This document shows positions 34,485 through 44,663 of a stretch of DNA of 64,000 nt, one piece after another; within the stretch, counting starts at the first letter, position 1; each line of letters starts with the position of its first letter. The position numbers and the translations under genes are program-made. The stretch is from positions 8,857,826 through 8,921,825 of the forward strand of contig JANAVB010010791.1 of NCBI GenBank assembly GCA_029216955.1, read 5' to 3'. The notes under the pieces were generated by a model. It worked only from the letters and a program-made list of their open reading frames with translations. It made no database searches and was not told the DNA's origin. Source of the stretch: Iris pallida (taxonomy: Eukaryota; Streptophyta; Magnoliopsida; Asparagales; Iridaceae).

Positions 34485-35400
34485 GTCATAAGGAGTTAAG
34501 AGTATAGCCTAGGTGGCTAACCTCGAGTTCAAAGCCCCTGGCTTGGTCATAAGGACCCTGAGGGGCTTGATTCGGAAGACGACATGGATCGTCTGTCCGG
34601 TCACGTAGTGATATGTTTTCTGAATGGCGAAGAGTAAAGCAAGACACTCCTTCTCGACAGGATTGTACCGGTGCTCGGCTCCAATCATGGTTCTGCTGAG
34701 GTAATAGATGGCCTGCTCGTTTCCTTCATCGCTCTTCTAGGCCAGTAATGTCCCGAGAGAGTGATCCATGGCTCGGACATAGAGTAGAAAAGGTCTTCGA
34801 TTACTGGAGCTACTAGAACAAGGGGACTGGTGAGGTACTTCTTGATATCATCGAATGCTTGCTGGCACTCTTCGGTCCATACAAAGGAGACCTCTTTTTT
34901 ATCAGTTTGGTGAAGGTCTGACATCGACCAGAGAGGTTTGCTATGAATCTTCTGATGTATGCCAGACATCCTTGTAGGCCTCGAAGTTCTTTAAGATTCT
35001 TCGGGGGAGCCATGTCCAGGATTACCTTCGTCTTCTCCGCGTCAATATGGATTTCCTTTGCCGTGACGATGAAGGCTTAGGACTTGCCGTTGGAGGCGCC
35101 TAGGAAGGACTTGGTCGGATTCATTTTTTGTTGGTGCGCCCGTATTATGTCGAACACCGTTCATAAGTTGTCCAAGTGGCTGGAGTTGGCTTTGCTCTTG
35201 ACGGTAATGTCATCGACGTAACACTCCACTGTCTTCCGAAGATGTTTGCGGAATATGGTACTCATAGCCCGCTGGTAGGTTGCGCCCCCATTCTTTAATC
35301 CGAAGGGCATAACTGTATAACAGTATATCCCTTTCGGAGTTCGAAAGCCATCCATGAAGGACATTTGCTCAAAGCCACAAGTGTTGTCGATCATCACGTC
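34485..35400 (-). pseudogene. RT and first RNase H of element E, broken
   Basis: Read on the minus strand: IDNTCGFEQMSFMDGF, then directly RTPKGIYCYTVMPFGLKN, and ECYVDDITVKSKA with the YVDD catalytic site. Compared with element G, about 18 codons (the SGYNQIKM block after MDGF) are missing in frame. Farther on come LKELRGLQGCLAYIRRF and the RNase H region (PLVLVAPVIEDLF) with several stops and frame changes. Confidence 0.85.
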
Positions 35401-37161
35401 TATGATTGGGAGAGGAAATTCATCTTTTGGACAGGCCGAATTGAGATCCTGAAGTCTATGTAAACTCTAATCTTCCTGTTCTTCTTGGTAACCGACACGA
35501 TATTGGCCACCCAATCAGGGTGCTATTCTTTGCAGATGAAGCCACTCTCAAGGAGTTTATCGACTTCTTCTTTGATGGCGTCCATAATATTGAGACGGAA
35601 GTGACGTTGTTGCTGTTTGACAGGTTTGGCGTCAGGTAGAATGTTGAGCTGGTGTACGACAACTTGTGGGTCCAAACCCGACACATCTTTATAGCTCCAG
35701 GCGAAGACGTCTATATACTCCCGGACCAGCTATACAAGAGAATCTTTGTCATCTCCTGTCAGGCTTTTGCTGACAAAGATGGGTTTAGGGGAAGTTTAAT
35801 CCCCTCTATGTCGATCTAGACGACTTCGTCCTCGGTGGGAGGCTCTCGCTGTTCGAAACGCTATTCCCACTAAGTGCCAAAGCGGTGAGCCCAGGGCTCC
35901 TCTTCAAAGAAATCGAGTGCCGGGTCTTCTTCCTCTGCGGGATCATCTGTGGAAGCCATGTTGATGGATAGTACCTTCTAGAGGTCCCGGCCTATACTGG
36001 TATCAGAATCCCAGGTTGAAGAGTCGAAAGAATGCGAGTGTAGTGGAGCCTCCGATTCTGAACTTTCTGTAGTAGTCGTGGGGGTAATATACCCCAACCC
36101 CCGTCGAGAACGTTGGTAGTAGTTCTGAGGCTTCCCCTTCGGAGTACGAACTCGTAAGGGAAGTCGTCGACCTTTGCCATAGTTCAGCCCTTTGTTGCTG
36201 TCCAAGTCGTATTCCATCTTCTAGATGAGATATTTGGCTTGAGTAGCATAGCGGTAAAGCTGCATCTTGCCGTCGTCGGGTTACGGTTCTCTTGGGACTG
36301 GCCGCTGCGGATGTTCCAGTCGACCGAAGACGATAAGTTGCTCCTCTGGGTTCCTTGGCGGGACTAGAAAGTAGGCGCCTTTGGAGGGGACAAGTCAGTT
36401 TGCAAGGGTGGCGGCTGTCACTTGCATTTGTAGAGTACATAGAGCATTGTCTAAGAAGTACTTAGTGTTCTAATGCGCACAGGAGTAATTCGAAGACTAC
36501 TTTCTATCCCAAGGGATTACATCATCTAAAGACTAGCCTCGGTATTTGCACGGACGTCATCTTGTAATTCCTCGTGGGCAAGAGCTGCTACAGAAGAAGG
36601 TGGAGGAGATTTTTGCTTCATCTTGATCACCACGGAAGGCGCAGCCAGAGTATCGTGCGGCTTTGAAGCAGGTGTCGGGGCCTTTCGGGAAAGCTTTGTT
36701 TGCTGGGGCTCCTGGCTTGATGCCGTCGGAGACGGCCGTGCTGGAGCCTTACCCCGGAGTTTGATGACCAGGGGAGCTGGAGTTTTAGGTGGCTTCCCTT
36801 TCAGCCGAACTCTCATGGGTCCTTCCGTGACGGCTACAGCTTCTACTTCGTTATCGGCATCGTTGGACTCATCATCCCAGGGGAGTGGTTTGTACAGATC
36901 GGCATCCGTACAGTATGCTTCGAGACCTCTGAATGGGTCGATATCAGCAAACTCCGTCTTGACGGTCGCTTCACTAGCCACGTACTTCAAGCACTGGTGA
37001 AGGTTGGAGAGGACGATCATGTACTCACGGATCTATGGCCACCCATGCAATATATTGTAGTTTATGTCCACATCGATGACATAACAGGTAACCTCAGTAT
37101 AAAGATCACCTATTTGGCACTTTAATCGGATCTTACCCAGAGGCTCACTCTTCTCCACGTT
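35401..37161 (-). pseudogene. Protease C-terminal part and protease-RT linker of element E
   Basis: From 37161 leftward the minus strand reads KIRLKCQIGDLYTEVTCYVI and YNILHGWP, matching the protease end of element G (YNILLGHPWMHDYM). A Pro/Lys-rich linker frame (36526-37020) contains KGKPPKTPAPLVIKLRGKAP-type repeats. Remnants of the pre-RT region follow to about 35400, broken by stops. Confidence 0.8.
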
Positions 37162-38651
37162 TGTCACGACCCGCACCCACTGTGAGGGTACGAGTACGTA
37201 ACAGCGCCCAGCCTACGCCGCAGTGTCGGCGGTAGAACGCTGTCCTAGGTTACTATCTAATCAACAACTTACGCAATTATATAATGTACTTGTCAAATCT
37301 CAACTCTGAACGGAGGACAAGTATAGATATACTGAAATCTCAATCACAGTCTAAGCACGATAAGATAACACAGAAGTTTATAACTAAAGACTAAACAACA
37401 ATAATTATAAACTACTAAATAATAATGTCTCAACAAACTCAAATACAAACTTATATCTCAAGTTATTACAATTCAAGTTCTAAAACATGAAAACTAAACC
37501 AGTCTACTAGCTAGTTTCCCGATCACTCCTGAGTGTCGGGGCCAAAGGTAGCTAATCCCTCGTCAGGTCCATAATGAGTAGGGCAATTATCCTTAGGGCA
37601 ATCATCTGTAAAATTTCAATAGGTCCAGTCAGGACATGAACGAGCACATCTCATCTAGAAAACCCAAGTAAATGACAGAGAACTATAAAGCAGTTATAGA
37701 CAGTTGTATTGATGAACATGGCAGTTTATATTCAGGTGATGGTATAGAGAGACAGATAAGGTACAAGGAAAGTAAGTAACTAAATAAGAGAAGAAATCAT
37801 GGCAATAAAGACTGTAAAATAAAATCTAGCTGAACTAGAGTAACATGATGAGTCCAGACAGTACAATATAAGTCGAGTGTAATCCCAATGTGAGTCTAAT
37901 ACAAGATGAGTCGAATGTGATTCTAATCATTGTTCTAATAAGGTGATTCGAATAAGGTGGTGCGAATAATGATTCACATGATGTTCTAACAATGATTCGA
38001 ATAAATTCTCCAAGTGTGTTTTAAAATACTGAGATAGAAGCGATAAATCAAAGGAGGACAGTTAATTTTAAGGAAGACAAATCTGCAAGATGTATAGATG
38101 GCATGAATTGAAGAAGAATTTTTTCTAACTGTGATTGAGTACCTCTCCGTTAAAGCCTATCCCTCAATCCTATCGCAGGCTCGCAGCAGTACAACTAAGT
38201 CGTCGTACTACCAAGATATCGCACTAATGCGACTATCAACCTGCATGGGCCACCACTAAAAACTTGTCACTTAGGGTTTGGTTAGGGTTAGGGCTTCTAG
38301 TTATGGGACATGGGCGTAAGTCATAAGTCATTTAATGAAAATCACAAGTCATTGTATTAAACCATAAGTCATTTCACTTAAACTTGATTTTCCTATTTCA
38401 AAACTAAATCCTAAGTGACTAGAGTGGGCTAACTTAAGTTAGACTAGGGTTACCATAGCTAGGGTTAGCTTCTAGGTTAGTCTCTTAAGTCACAGCTAGT
38501 CAAAAGTCAAAATTAACAAGCCATGACTTTAAAAAAAAATTTAAATTGATCAAAAATCACCAAAAATTATAATGTGATATAAATACAAATAAATTATAAT
38601 TATAATTACAAAATTTCAAAATTACCATCATTTCAGAAACTGGGTGTTACA
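37162..38651 (-). repeat. Chimeric LTR-like block of fragment F
   Basis: The minus strand begins TGTAACACCCAGTTTCTGAA (38651) and reaches TGACA at about 38273. It is followed by TTTTTAGTGGTGGCCCATGC, which in element D lies just outside the LTR. It then continues with sequence like the last kilobase of the D LTR (CTGACTGGACC near 37620, ending GTGAGGGTACGAG... TGACA at 37162). Confidence 0.75.
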
Positions 38652-38879
38652 AGTCTACCCCCCTTAGAAAAATTTCGTCCTCGAAATTAAGATGAGCGCA
38701 CCCTTCCTATGTCAAACCCCCAATCAATCAAAGTCCAAGCAACACAATCCTATTGGTCGTGATTCCACAGTCTCGATCAGGGTAGCTACCCTATCTAGTA
38801 TATCACAAGCAATATCCTGGCAGGTACTATTGGAAATCACACATGAAAGTGGGGAAGAAGAATAGGAAGACTAACCTTC

Positions 38880-39043
38880 TAACCCATCACCTGCAGCGTC
38901 GGTCTCCTCGACTGCCATCGCAAAAGCTACACCCCTCTGGGCATGGTGCTACACTACAGGTGGCCTAACTCCCTCTCTCTGACCCGGTGCTCCGTCATAT
39001 ACGGGTGTAGTAGGGCAATCCCTGACCTGATGAGCAGCGGATC
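38880..39043 (-). pseudogene. gag C-terminal remnant of fragment F
   Basis: The minus strand encodes GSAAHQVRDCPTTPVYDGAP and RGVAFAMAVEETDAAGDGL. This parallels GSMEHQCRECPKNP and GRAFVMTAEDAQAVGDL of element D. The two Cys codons before the break lie at about 52755-52775. Confidence 0.75.
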
Positions 39044-39698
39044 TGTAGAAGCATGGAAAAAGATAAGGAAAGCCTATGCGGCTCAAAACAGAAGGAGCCT
39101 CATACGGCTTATAAGTCCTTCAGGATCCCATGCGGTTCACAAACAGAAGAAGCCTCATGCAGCTCCAAAAGTCCTTCATGCGGCTCGGATGGCTCTACAC
39201 CATGTGGCCTCACGCTGTCTTATCAGACAACTGGCCATAAAGCAGCAGCTTGGATTAATTACTCTGACGGCAGCCCTGACAATGACAGCTCTGACAAATG
39301 ACATCTCTGACATAAAAGTTGAAGTGATGAGTCTGACATGATGGCGTGCTCCTAGGGAAAAGAAGAAAATCTTTTATAGCTGGCATGATCCGTCAAGTCC
39401 AAAGCTCCCTATACGGCTGCCACTCCTATGCAGCTGACACCCCTATGCGGTTGCTCTTTTCATGCGGTTGCTCTACTCATGCGGCTGCTTCCTTCATGCG
39501 GCTGCTACCTTCATGCGGCTGCCACCTTCATGCGGCTACTTCCTTCATACGGCTGCTACCTTCATGCGGCTGCTTCCTTCATGCGGCTGCCACCTTCATG
39601 CTGCTGCTATCTTCATGCGGTTAGGAGTGTGGGGGCCACCCATATGCGGTTCATTTAGAGACCGTATTCATGCGGCTCAATCAGAACATCCCACTCAC

Positions 39699-39773
39699 GA
39701 CAGTTGAGACACGTGGCGATCCTCATGACAGTTGAGACACGTGGCGATCCTCATGACAGTTGAGACACGTGGC
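39699..39773 (+). promoter_or_regulatory. Triplicated ABRE/G-box unit in the element G LTR
   Basis: GACAGTTGAGACACGTGGC occurs three times at a 28-bp period, with CACGTGGC cores at 39710, 39738 and 39766. A further core is at 39885. CACGTGGC is the canonical ABA-response/G-box core bound by plant bZIP factors. The array lies about 310-375 bp upstream of the TATA box. In the 3' LTR (51962-52040) one copy reads ACACGTGGT. Confidence 0.6.
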
Positions 39774-40083
39774 TGTCTTATCCCCTCGGAATTATGGCTG
39801 CTCGCAAATCATAACAACCAGATTTAGTACAATTACCATAATTACTCGGATCAAATCAGATTTGTTATAATTAAGCAAATTGAACACGTGGCGGGAGATC
39901 CGAGCTTGTCATGACAAATTATGAAGATTCATTGCAATCAGCATTAATTGCCCATACAGATTTGGCGCAATCAAGAATTAACTGCCCAGATGTAATGCAA
40001 TCAAGATTAATGGTCCAGATGATTGGCCGCCGACTTTTCAAGGGGGAAATCATTACAAACCCTAATGATCATACCCCCACTTC

Positions 40084-40092
40084 TATAAATAG
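40084..40092 (+). promoter_or_regulatory. TATA box of the element G 5' LTR
   Basis: TATAAATAG after a C-rich stretch; the same box lies at 52349-52357 in the 3' LTR. Confidence 0.6.
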
Positions 40093-40475
40093 CAAGGTGC
40101 CATTCCCTTGCAAACCCTGGAGAATTCTGAAGAGAAAGAGACAAAGAGAATTCCAGAGAAAAAGAGACTCTCTCTACCCAGATGGACACACAGAGAGACA
40201 AAGGCACGCACAGAGGATTCTTCTCACACATCCCGAGAACATTTCTTCATCAGAGCCAAGGCTACGTCCAATCGTCCAAGGAGTAAGGCAGAGCTGCCGT
40301 CGCTTTCCCGAGCATCTACCGTCACCCCCCAGAATCAAAAATAAACAATCGTACTTAGATTGATGTACCTAGGTTTTTATTCCTAGGCTTTCTTTGTACG
40401 AGCGAGTTTGTATTGTGAGTCTAAGTTCAGTCCTCCTATAAAATTATTCTGTGCTTTTATAATCAATGGCAAACA

Positions 40476-40495
40476 CGATGGCGACTCTGCTGGGG
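40476..40495 (+). other. Primer binding site region of element G
   Basis: TGGCGACTCTGCTGGGGA follows the LTR end after two to three bases. Element E has TGGTGACTCTGCTGGGAA at the same place. This form is typical for Tat-lineage elements and differs from the Met-tRNA site of the copia elements. I do not assign the tRNA with certainty. Confidence 0.7.
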
Positions 40496-40878
40496 ACTAA
40501 CTTCTCCACGGCTGAGGAGTAGGTGACGCAATCGGACGCAGCCAAACTTGGCTCCACTCAACAAATGCTGGTCGCCCGGTTCGACCAACAGGCGTTTGAA
40601 GAGATGCCCTCCAACGGGAGCACTGGCCCAGTCCAGCGGCGAGCCCGCACGAAGAAGGCCCACAGGAGTGGAGGCCCAAATCATTCGCTCCTCCCCAAAC
40701 TCTCGAAGAAGTACTCTCTGTTGCTCAAGATGGCGGGGAATACTCTCATGCGGCCCTACTTCAGGCCATAGAGGACTCTACTGTCCCCAAGTCCAGTAGA
40801 AGAAAACATTATGATGCTGGACTTGCAGGGGCAAAGAGGAACTCTATGCGGTCCAAGCAGCATAAGGGTGCCAGCCGT

Positions 40879-41130
40879 ATGAAGAAGGCTCATGCGGCCG
40901 CAACCGCCAACTGCATGGAGAAGACTCATGCGGCCACAGAAGTCAGCCACATGCAGAAAGCCCATGCGGCAAAAACCGCCAGCCGCATGCAGGCAGCCTT
41001 CACGGCCACGACTTCCAGCTACATCCTGAAGGTTCATGCGGCCACCGCTCCTAGCCGCATACAGAAGGGTCATGCGGCCACACATACCAGCCGCATGCAG
41101 ACAGCCTGTACGGCCACCAAATCCAGCCGC
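40879..41130 (+). repeat. Seven in-frame 36-bp repeats (12-residue unit) in ORF1 of element G
   Basis: Units start at 40879, 40915, 40951, 40987, 41023, 41059 and 41095. The consensus peptide is MQKAHAATTASR and most units contain CATGCGGCC. Not one base is inserted or lost across 252 bp, although the units differ from each other by substitutions. Element E lacks this array at the equivalent place. Confidence 0.9.
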
Positions 41131-41442
41131 ATACTATATGTTTTATGCGGCTCATGGTCAGTCTTCGACCGCCTCTCAGGTGATCCTGACCCCAAATGCT
41201 CTCATTTGCCAGTCTCTATAGACTCTTCCTACTATTCACTCTCAGGTGCTAGAAGGAAGAAGTCTCGGGCAGCGCGAGCTCGTCGAGCCCAGACAACTGT
41301 CCCAACTTCTGACTATCAGGGCGTCCCGCTTACTATTACGCGGGCCCCTGATGGAAAGTTATACAGAACTACCCGTGTCCAGCCCCCGGCGGCCAACGAA
41401 CGGGATAGTTATCAAGAATCTCCCAACAATGATCAGGGGTAA

Positions 41443-42204
41443 GTACTCGTACTATCCCCACATCAGGGAGCAGGCAGGATGCCAACACGCTCATGTGCTC
41501 AGAACTTCCGGGCCCACAAAATGGGTGACTTGCGCAACGTGATTCTTCACAAACGCAAGGAAAGAGACAAAGATTTGGTGTACAGAGAGTCCTGTCAGGG
41601 ATATCAATGCACCCAAGTCATTGTCAACTGCTGCTGCAACAAGGCGGCAGTACAAGAAGACCGGCGGTCCGTCTTCCAACGGCTGCAACACCCAAGCTCA
41701 GAAGAATAGACGTTTCTCGTCGCCTCCTGCAATTCTGCTCTGAATATTCCTGGCAGCGGTAGAGAAAAGAAAACAAATGCCTCCAGTCCAAAAATCTCGA
41801 CCGGCGTAACCAAGAAACTCTCTTCTAAGAGGTTGTCTACCACCGTTACAGGAGGAGTTTACCAAGGTACCCGCTCAAAGACGAAGTTCGCCACACTTGG
41901 AGATTCGTCGTCCACACCCCTGGAAGGCATTGAAGCTGGGGGTAGCACTCCCCCAAATATCTACGACAATCCGGTATTCTAAGAAACGGTTCACCCAACA
42001 GATGCAGCAGAACCCGACTTCCCCGAAGACGTCCACAATTCTCAAGACGAGACAAGCTCTGAAGCTGGGGGTACCACTCTTTCTGAGTCCGAACCAGAGG
42101 AGAACATTCCCACATACCCTGATGACTTCTCTGTACAAGGGTATGACTCAGAGGGCACATCCTCTACCGTTCCTTCTATCTCTCCTCATGAGAGGACGGT
42201 ATTC
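41443..42204 (+). pseudogene. ORF1-gag linker region of element G
   Basis: Short frames match the ORF1 C-terminal half of element E, for example TQVIVNCCCNKAAVQEDRRS beside TQITINCCCCQADPSPPKRR and FQRLQHPSSEE beside FQRLRSRTCEEEE. Stops and frame changes separate them. A doubled GAAGCTGGGGGTA(G/C)CACTC motif occurs at about 41932 and 42061. Confidence 0.6.
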
Positions 42205-43420
42205 ATGACAGATAGCAACCAAGACGGTCCCAGTGATCGCCAACGCATCGACACTCTGGAGGCCATACTGCATGCCTTGGTCAAGTCCGTGGACGAGATC
42301 AAAGTGGCCCTTCCAACTCTACAAGGAAGGACGCCTGGCCAAACAAGCTTAGGTCCCGCGGTCAATGTGGACTCGAACTCAGCTGCACCAAACCCGGGTG
42401 ATAATCCTCCTGAAATATCGGCCCCTACCGCTGCAGACGAGGCCAGAGAAGCAAAAAGAGAGGTCCAGGAGCTCCGGGCCATGTTCTACGCCCGAGAAAA
42501 CTGTCAAGACCTCAGGATACGACAACCGTATCCTGCTGTGTGGAGAGATGTTCCCTTCCCACCAAGATATAAACCCTTCAACACCAATCCATATGATGGA
42601 AAGACATCTGCAAGCAGGTACATCGCCTACTTCGAAGTCACAACCGACCATTTGCCTCATGACGACGCCATCCTTACGCGATTGTTCATCGGGGTACTGG
42701 AGGGGGTCGCCTTCGACTGGTACCGCAACTTGTCGGACAACTGCATTCATTCCTTCGCCGGCTTCAAACGTATGTTCCTGGAGAGGTTCTACGAAGTAGC
42801 ACAAGACGTGACAATGTCCACCCTCATGGACGTTGTCCAGGAAGAAAAGGAACTGACGAGAAACTACATCGAGCGGTTTCGCCAGACCGCGATGAAGTTG
42901 CCTTCCGGTAACCCTGATTCCTCCTTAATTGAAATTTGCCAAAAGAGGCTGCTTCCCACGATCAGCCTCTGGATGGTCGAAAGTCAGTTTAAGGATTGGA
43001 AGACGTTCATCATCAGTGCCACTAGCGCAGAAGAAAAATTGAAGAAAGCTCGCCAATTGGGATTATACGTCTCAGAAAGAGAGGACAAGGGCAAACGCCC
43101 TAGCACCAACAGCAACAATGGTGGTAACACCTCCAACAATCGAAACAACAAGGGCAAACAAGCTATGGTGGCCGACACAGCTCCGAAGCCTGAACCAAAA
43201 CCGGCAGAGAAGCAGTGGCCTCAGATGACCTATTCCTTCGAGGACGGCCATGTCAAGTCCATCTTGGACATGCTCATACAAGGAGGCCGAATTTAGCTCC
43301 CTTCTCCAAGGCGTGAACCTCTTCCTGCAGAAATGGAGAGTCCCAAGTACTGCCACTACCATCTCTATGTTTACCATGCTACAAAAGACTGCTACCAATT
43401 GAAGTGATATATCCAACATC
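42205..43420 (+). pseudogene. gag of element G
   Basis: An open frame 42205-43296 (363 codons) carries an N-terminal helix-rich part and the gag core (PPRYKPFNTNPYDGKTSASR, VLEGVAFDWYRNL, FAGFKRMFLERFYE). A Lys/Asn-rich basic stretch follows (GNTSNNRNNKGKQ). A TAG at 43294-43296 precedes a zinc-finger-like CHYHLYVYHATKDC (about 43350-43395) in the same frame. Element E preserves the same order (HYHHYIHQSTRDC). The frame is intact up to the stop. Confidence 0.88.
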
Positions 43421-44663
43421 TCATCGATTCTAAGGCCTTGGCCATCGATTTCGAAGAGGTGACCGTAGCAGCCAACATGGTGTCAGTACAATTCGGCAGC
43501 TTCCCTCCGACAAAGACTCAAGATGGAGTAGTACCCGTCCCTAGAGCAAGGATGGAGGTCGCTAACCTTCCACCTCCACGACACCAGTTGTTGGTCTAGT
43601 GCCCGTTACCACATCACAAGGGGAGGTCATGTGGGTCCATCCGGGCCTGGTACCCGAAGTAACTCAGTCCGCACCTCTCTTTACCAGCAAAAAGAAGAGT
43701 AGGAAAGTCAAATCATGCCACACAATCTCGGTAAAGGTCGAAGAAGCTACTGCTATTGTTACTCGTTCCGGTGCACAAACCCAACCTCCGCCGGGTAACT
43801 CGGTTGAAGATCATCAGCCAACAGCTGCTGATGCTCCAGGACCTTCGCAGCCTTCGACGACCGACAAGCCTAGGCCGAAGGAGACTAGCTTCGACAAGCC
43901 GCTCCGAAGAGAGATGCCTAATGGACTGGAGAGGCCCTACAACTTTGACATCTTGGCTTAATTAGCTAACACACCGGCCAAATTTTTGCTATACGAGCTC
44001 CTGAGACTCTCCAACGATGTCCGCGTCGCACTAAGCGAGGCACTCCAGAATGCCGACGCATATCTGGCTCAGTCCAATCTCACTGGGGAAAGCTCGCCTG
44101 CAGATCTCCAGGACAGCGCTTGCAAAGGCACAATGCCCAACATCATCTTCACTCCGCAGGATATGCTTATCAAGACCAACCTGTACGATCGCCCTCTGTA
44201 TTATACTGGGTACATTGGCGATATCTAGGTGGACCGGATGCATATTGATCCCGGTTCTTCCATAAGCATCATCCCGAAGAGCTTACTACATCATCTGCGC
44301 ATCCCAATGCATCGCCTGACGCCGACAAGCACCGCTATCAGCGGTTTCAACTCAGACAGAAGCTATCCGATCGGAAAGATTCGCTTGAAGTGCCAAATAG
44401 GCGACCTTCAGTCAGAAGTGACCTGTTATGTCATAGATGCGGACACTTCCTACAACATTCTCCTGGGGCATCCGTGGATGCATGATTACATGATCGTGCC
44501 CTCTACACTGCATCAGTACTTTAAGTACGTTGACAAGTACGGCTTCGTGAGGACAGAATTTGCCGACATCGATCCTTTTAAAGGGGTCGAATCCTACTAC
44601 TCAGATTCATGCTTATACGAGAAGTCAAAAAAGCACCTTGCCGAAGGAGATACTCAAGCTTAA
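43421..44663 (+). pseudogene. Protease region of element G
   Basis: After a broken linker, the aspartic protease reads MHIDPGSSISIIPKSLL (about 44235-44290), with DPG where DTG or DSG is usual, and the flap-distal YNILLGHPWMHDYM (about 44452-44490). A TAG at 44226-44228 lies just before it. Element E also has IDPGS, so the Pro is a lineage feature rather than a fresh mutation. Confidence 0.82.

Larger units (their letters stand above)
37162..39043 (-). mobile_element. Fragment F: rearranged relative of the gag-only element D
   Basis: On the minus strand it starts in the second gag zinc knuckle. That knuckle is split by element G: its first codons are at 52741-52775 and the rest at about 38990-39043 (CLFCGSAAHQVRDC when joined). 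Then come the end of gag, the 3' region with GAGGACGAAAT, a polypurine tract, and a 1.49-kb LTR-like block 38651-37162 that begins TGTAACACCC and ends TGACA. That block is chimeric: 380 bp of LTR start, then primer-site and leader sequence (38272 down to about 38050), then LTR end sequence. It lies in the protease of E with no visible TSD. Confidence 0.8.
39044..40475 (+). repeat. 5' LTR of element G (1432 bp)
   Basis: Contains ATGCGGC units near its start, an 18-bp tandem array of the TTCATGCGGCTGC type (about 39443-39635, roughly ten units), three 28-bp repeats with CACGTGGC (39699-39773), a fourth CACGTGGC (39885-39892) and TATAAATAG (40084-40092). The end overlaps the start codon of ORF1. 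Confidence 0.94.
40466..41442 (+). pseudogene. ORF1 of element G, upstream of gag
   Basis: The first ATG (40466) lies in the last ten bases of the LTR, and the second (40478) lies at the start of the primer-site region. The protein begins MANTMATLLGTNFS. Element E has the homologous MSNKMVTLLGNTFS at the same LTR edge, which supports this start. A TAG at 40520 and a frameshift before 40846 break it. Conserved blocks are QQMLVARFDQQAFEE and, near the end, DSSYY and APDGKLYRTT. In between, 40879-41130 encodes seven perfect-length 12-residue repeats. Ogre-type Tat elements carry an ORF1 of unknown function here; the role in this element is unknown. Confidence 0.75.

Noticed and set aside
39443..39635. 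Regularly spaced short repeats that could be taken for a CRISPR array
   Set aside because: The 18-bp units are directly contiguous with no unique spacers, lie inside an LTR and recur in the partner LTR of a plant retrotransposon.
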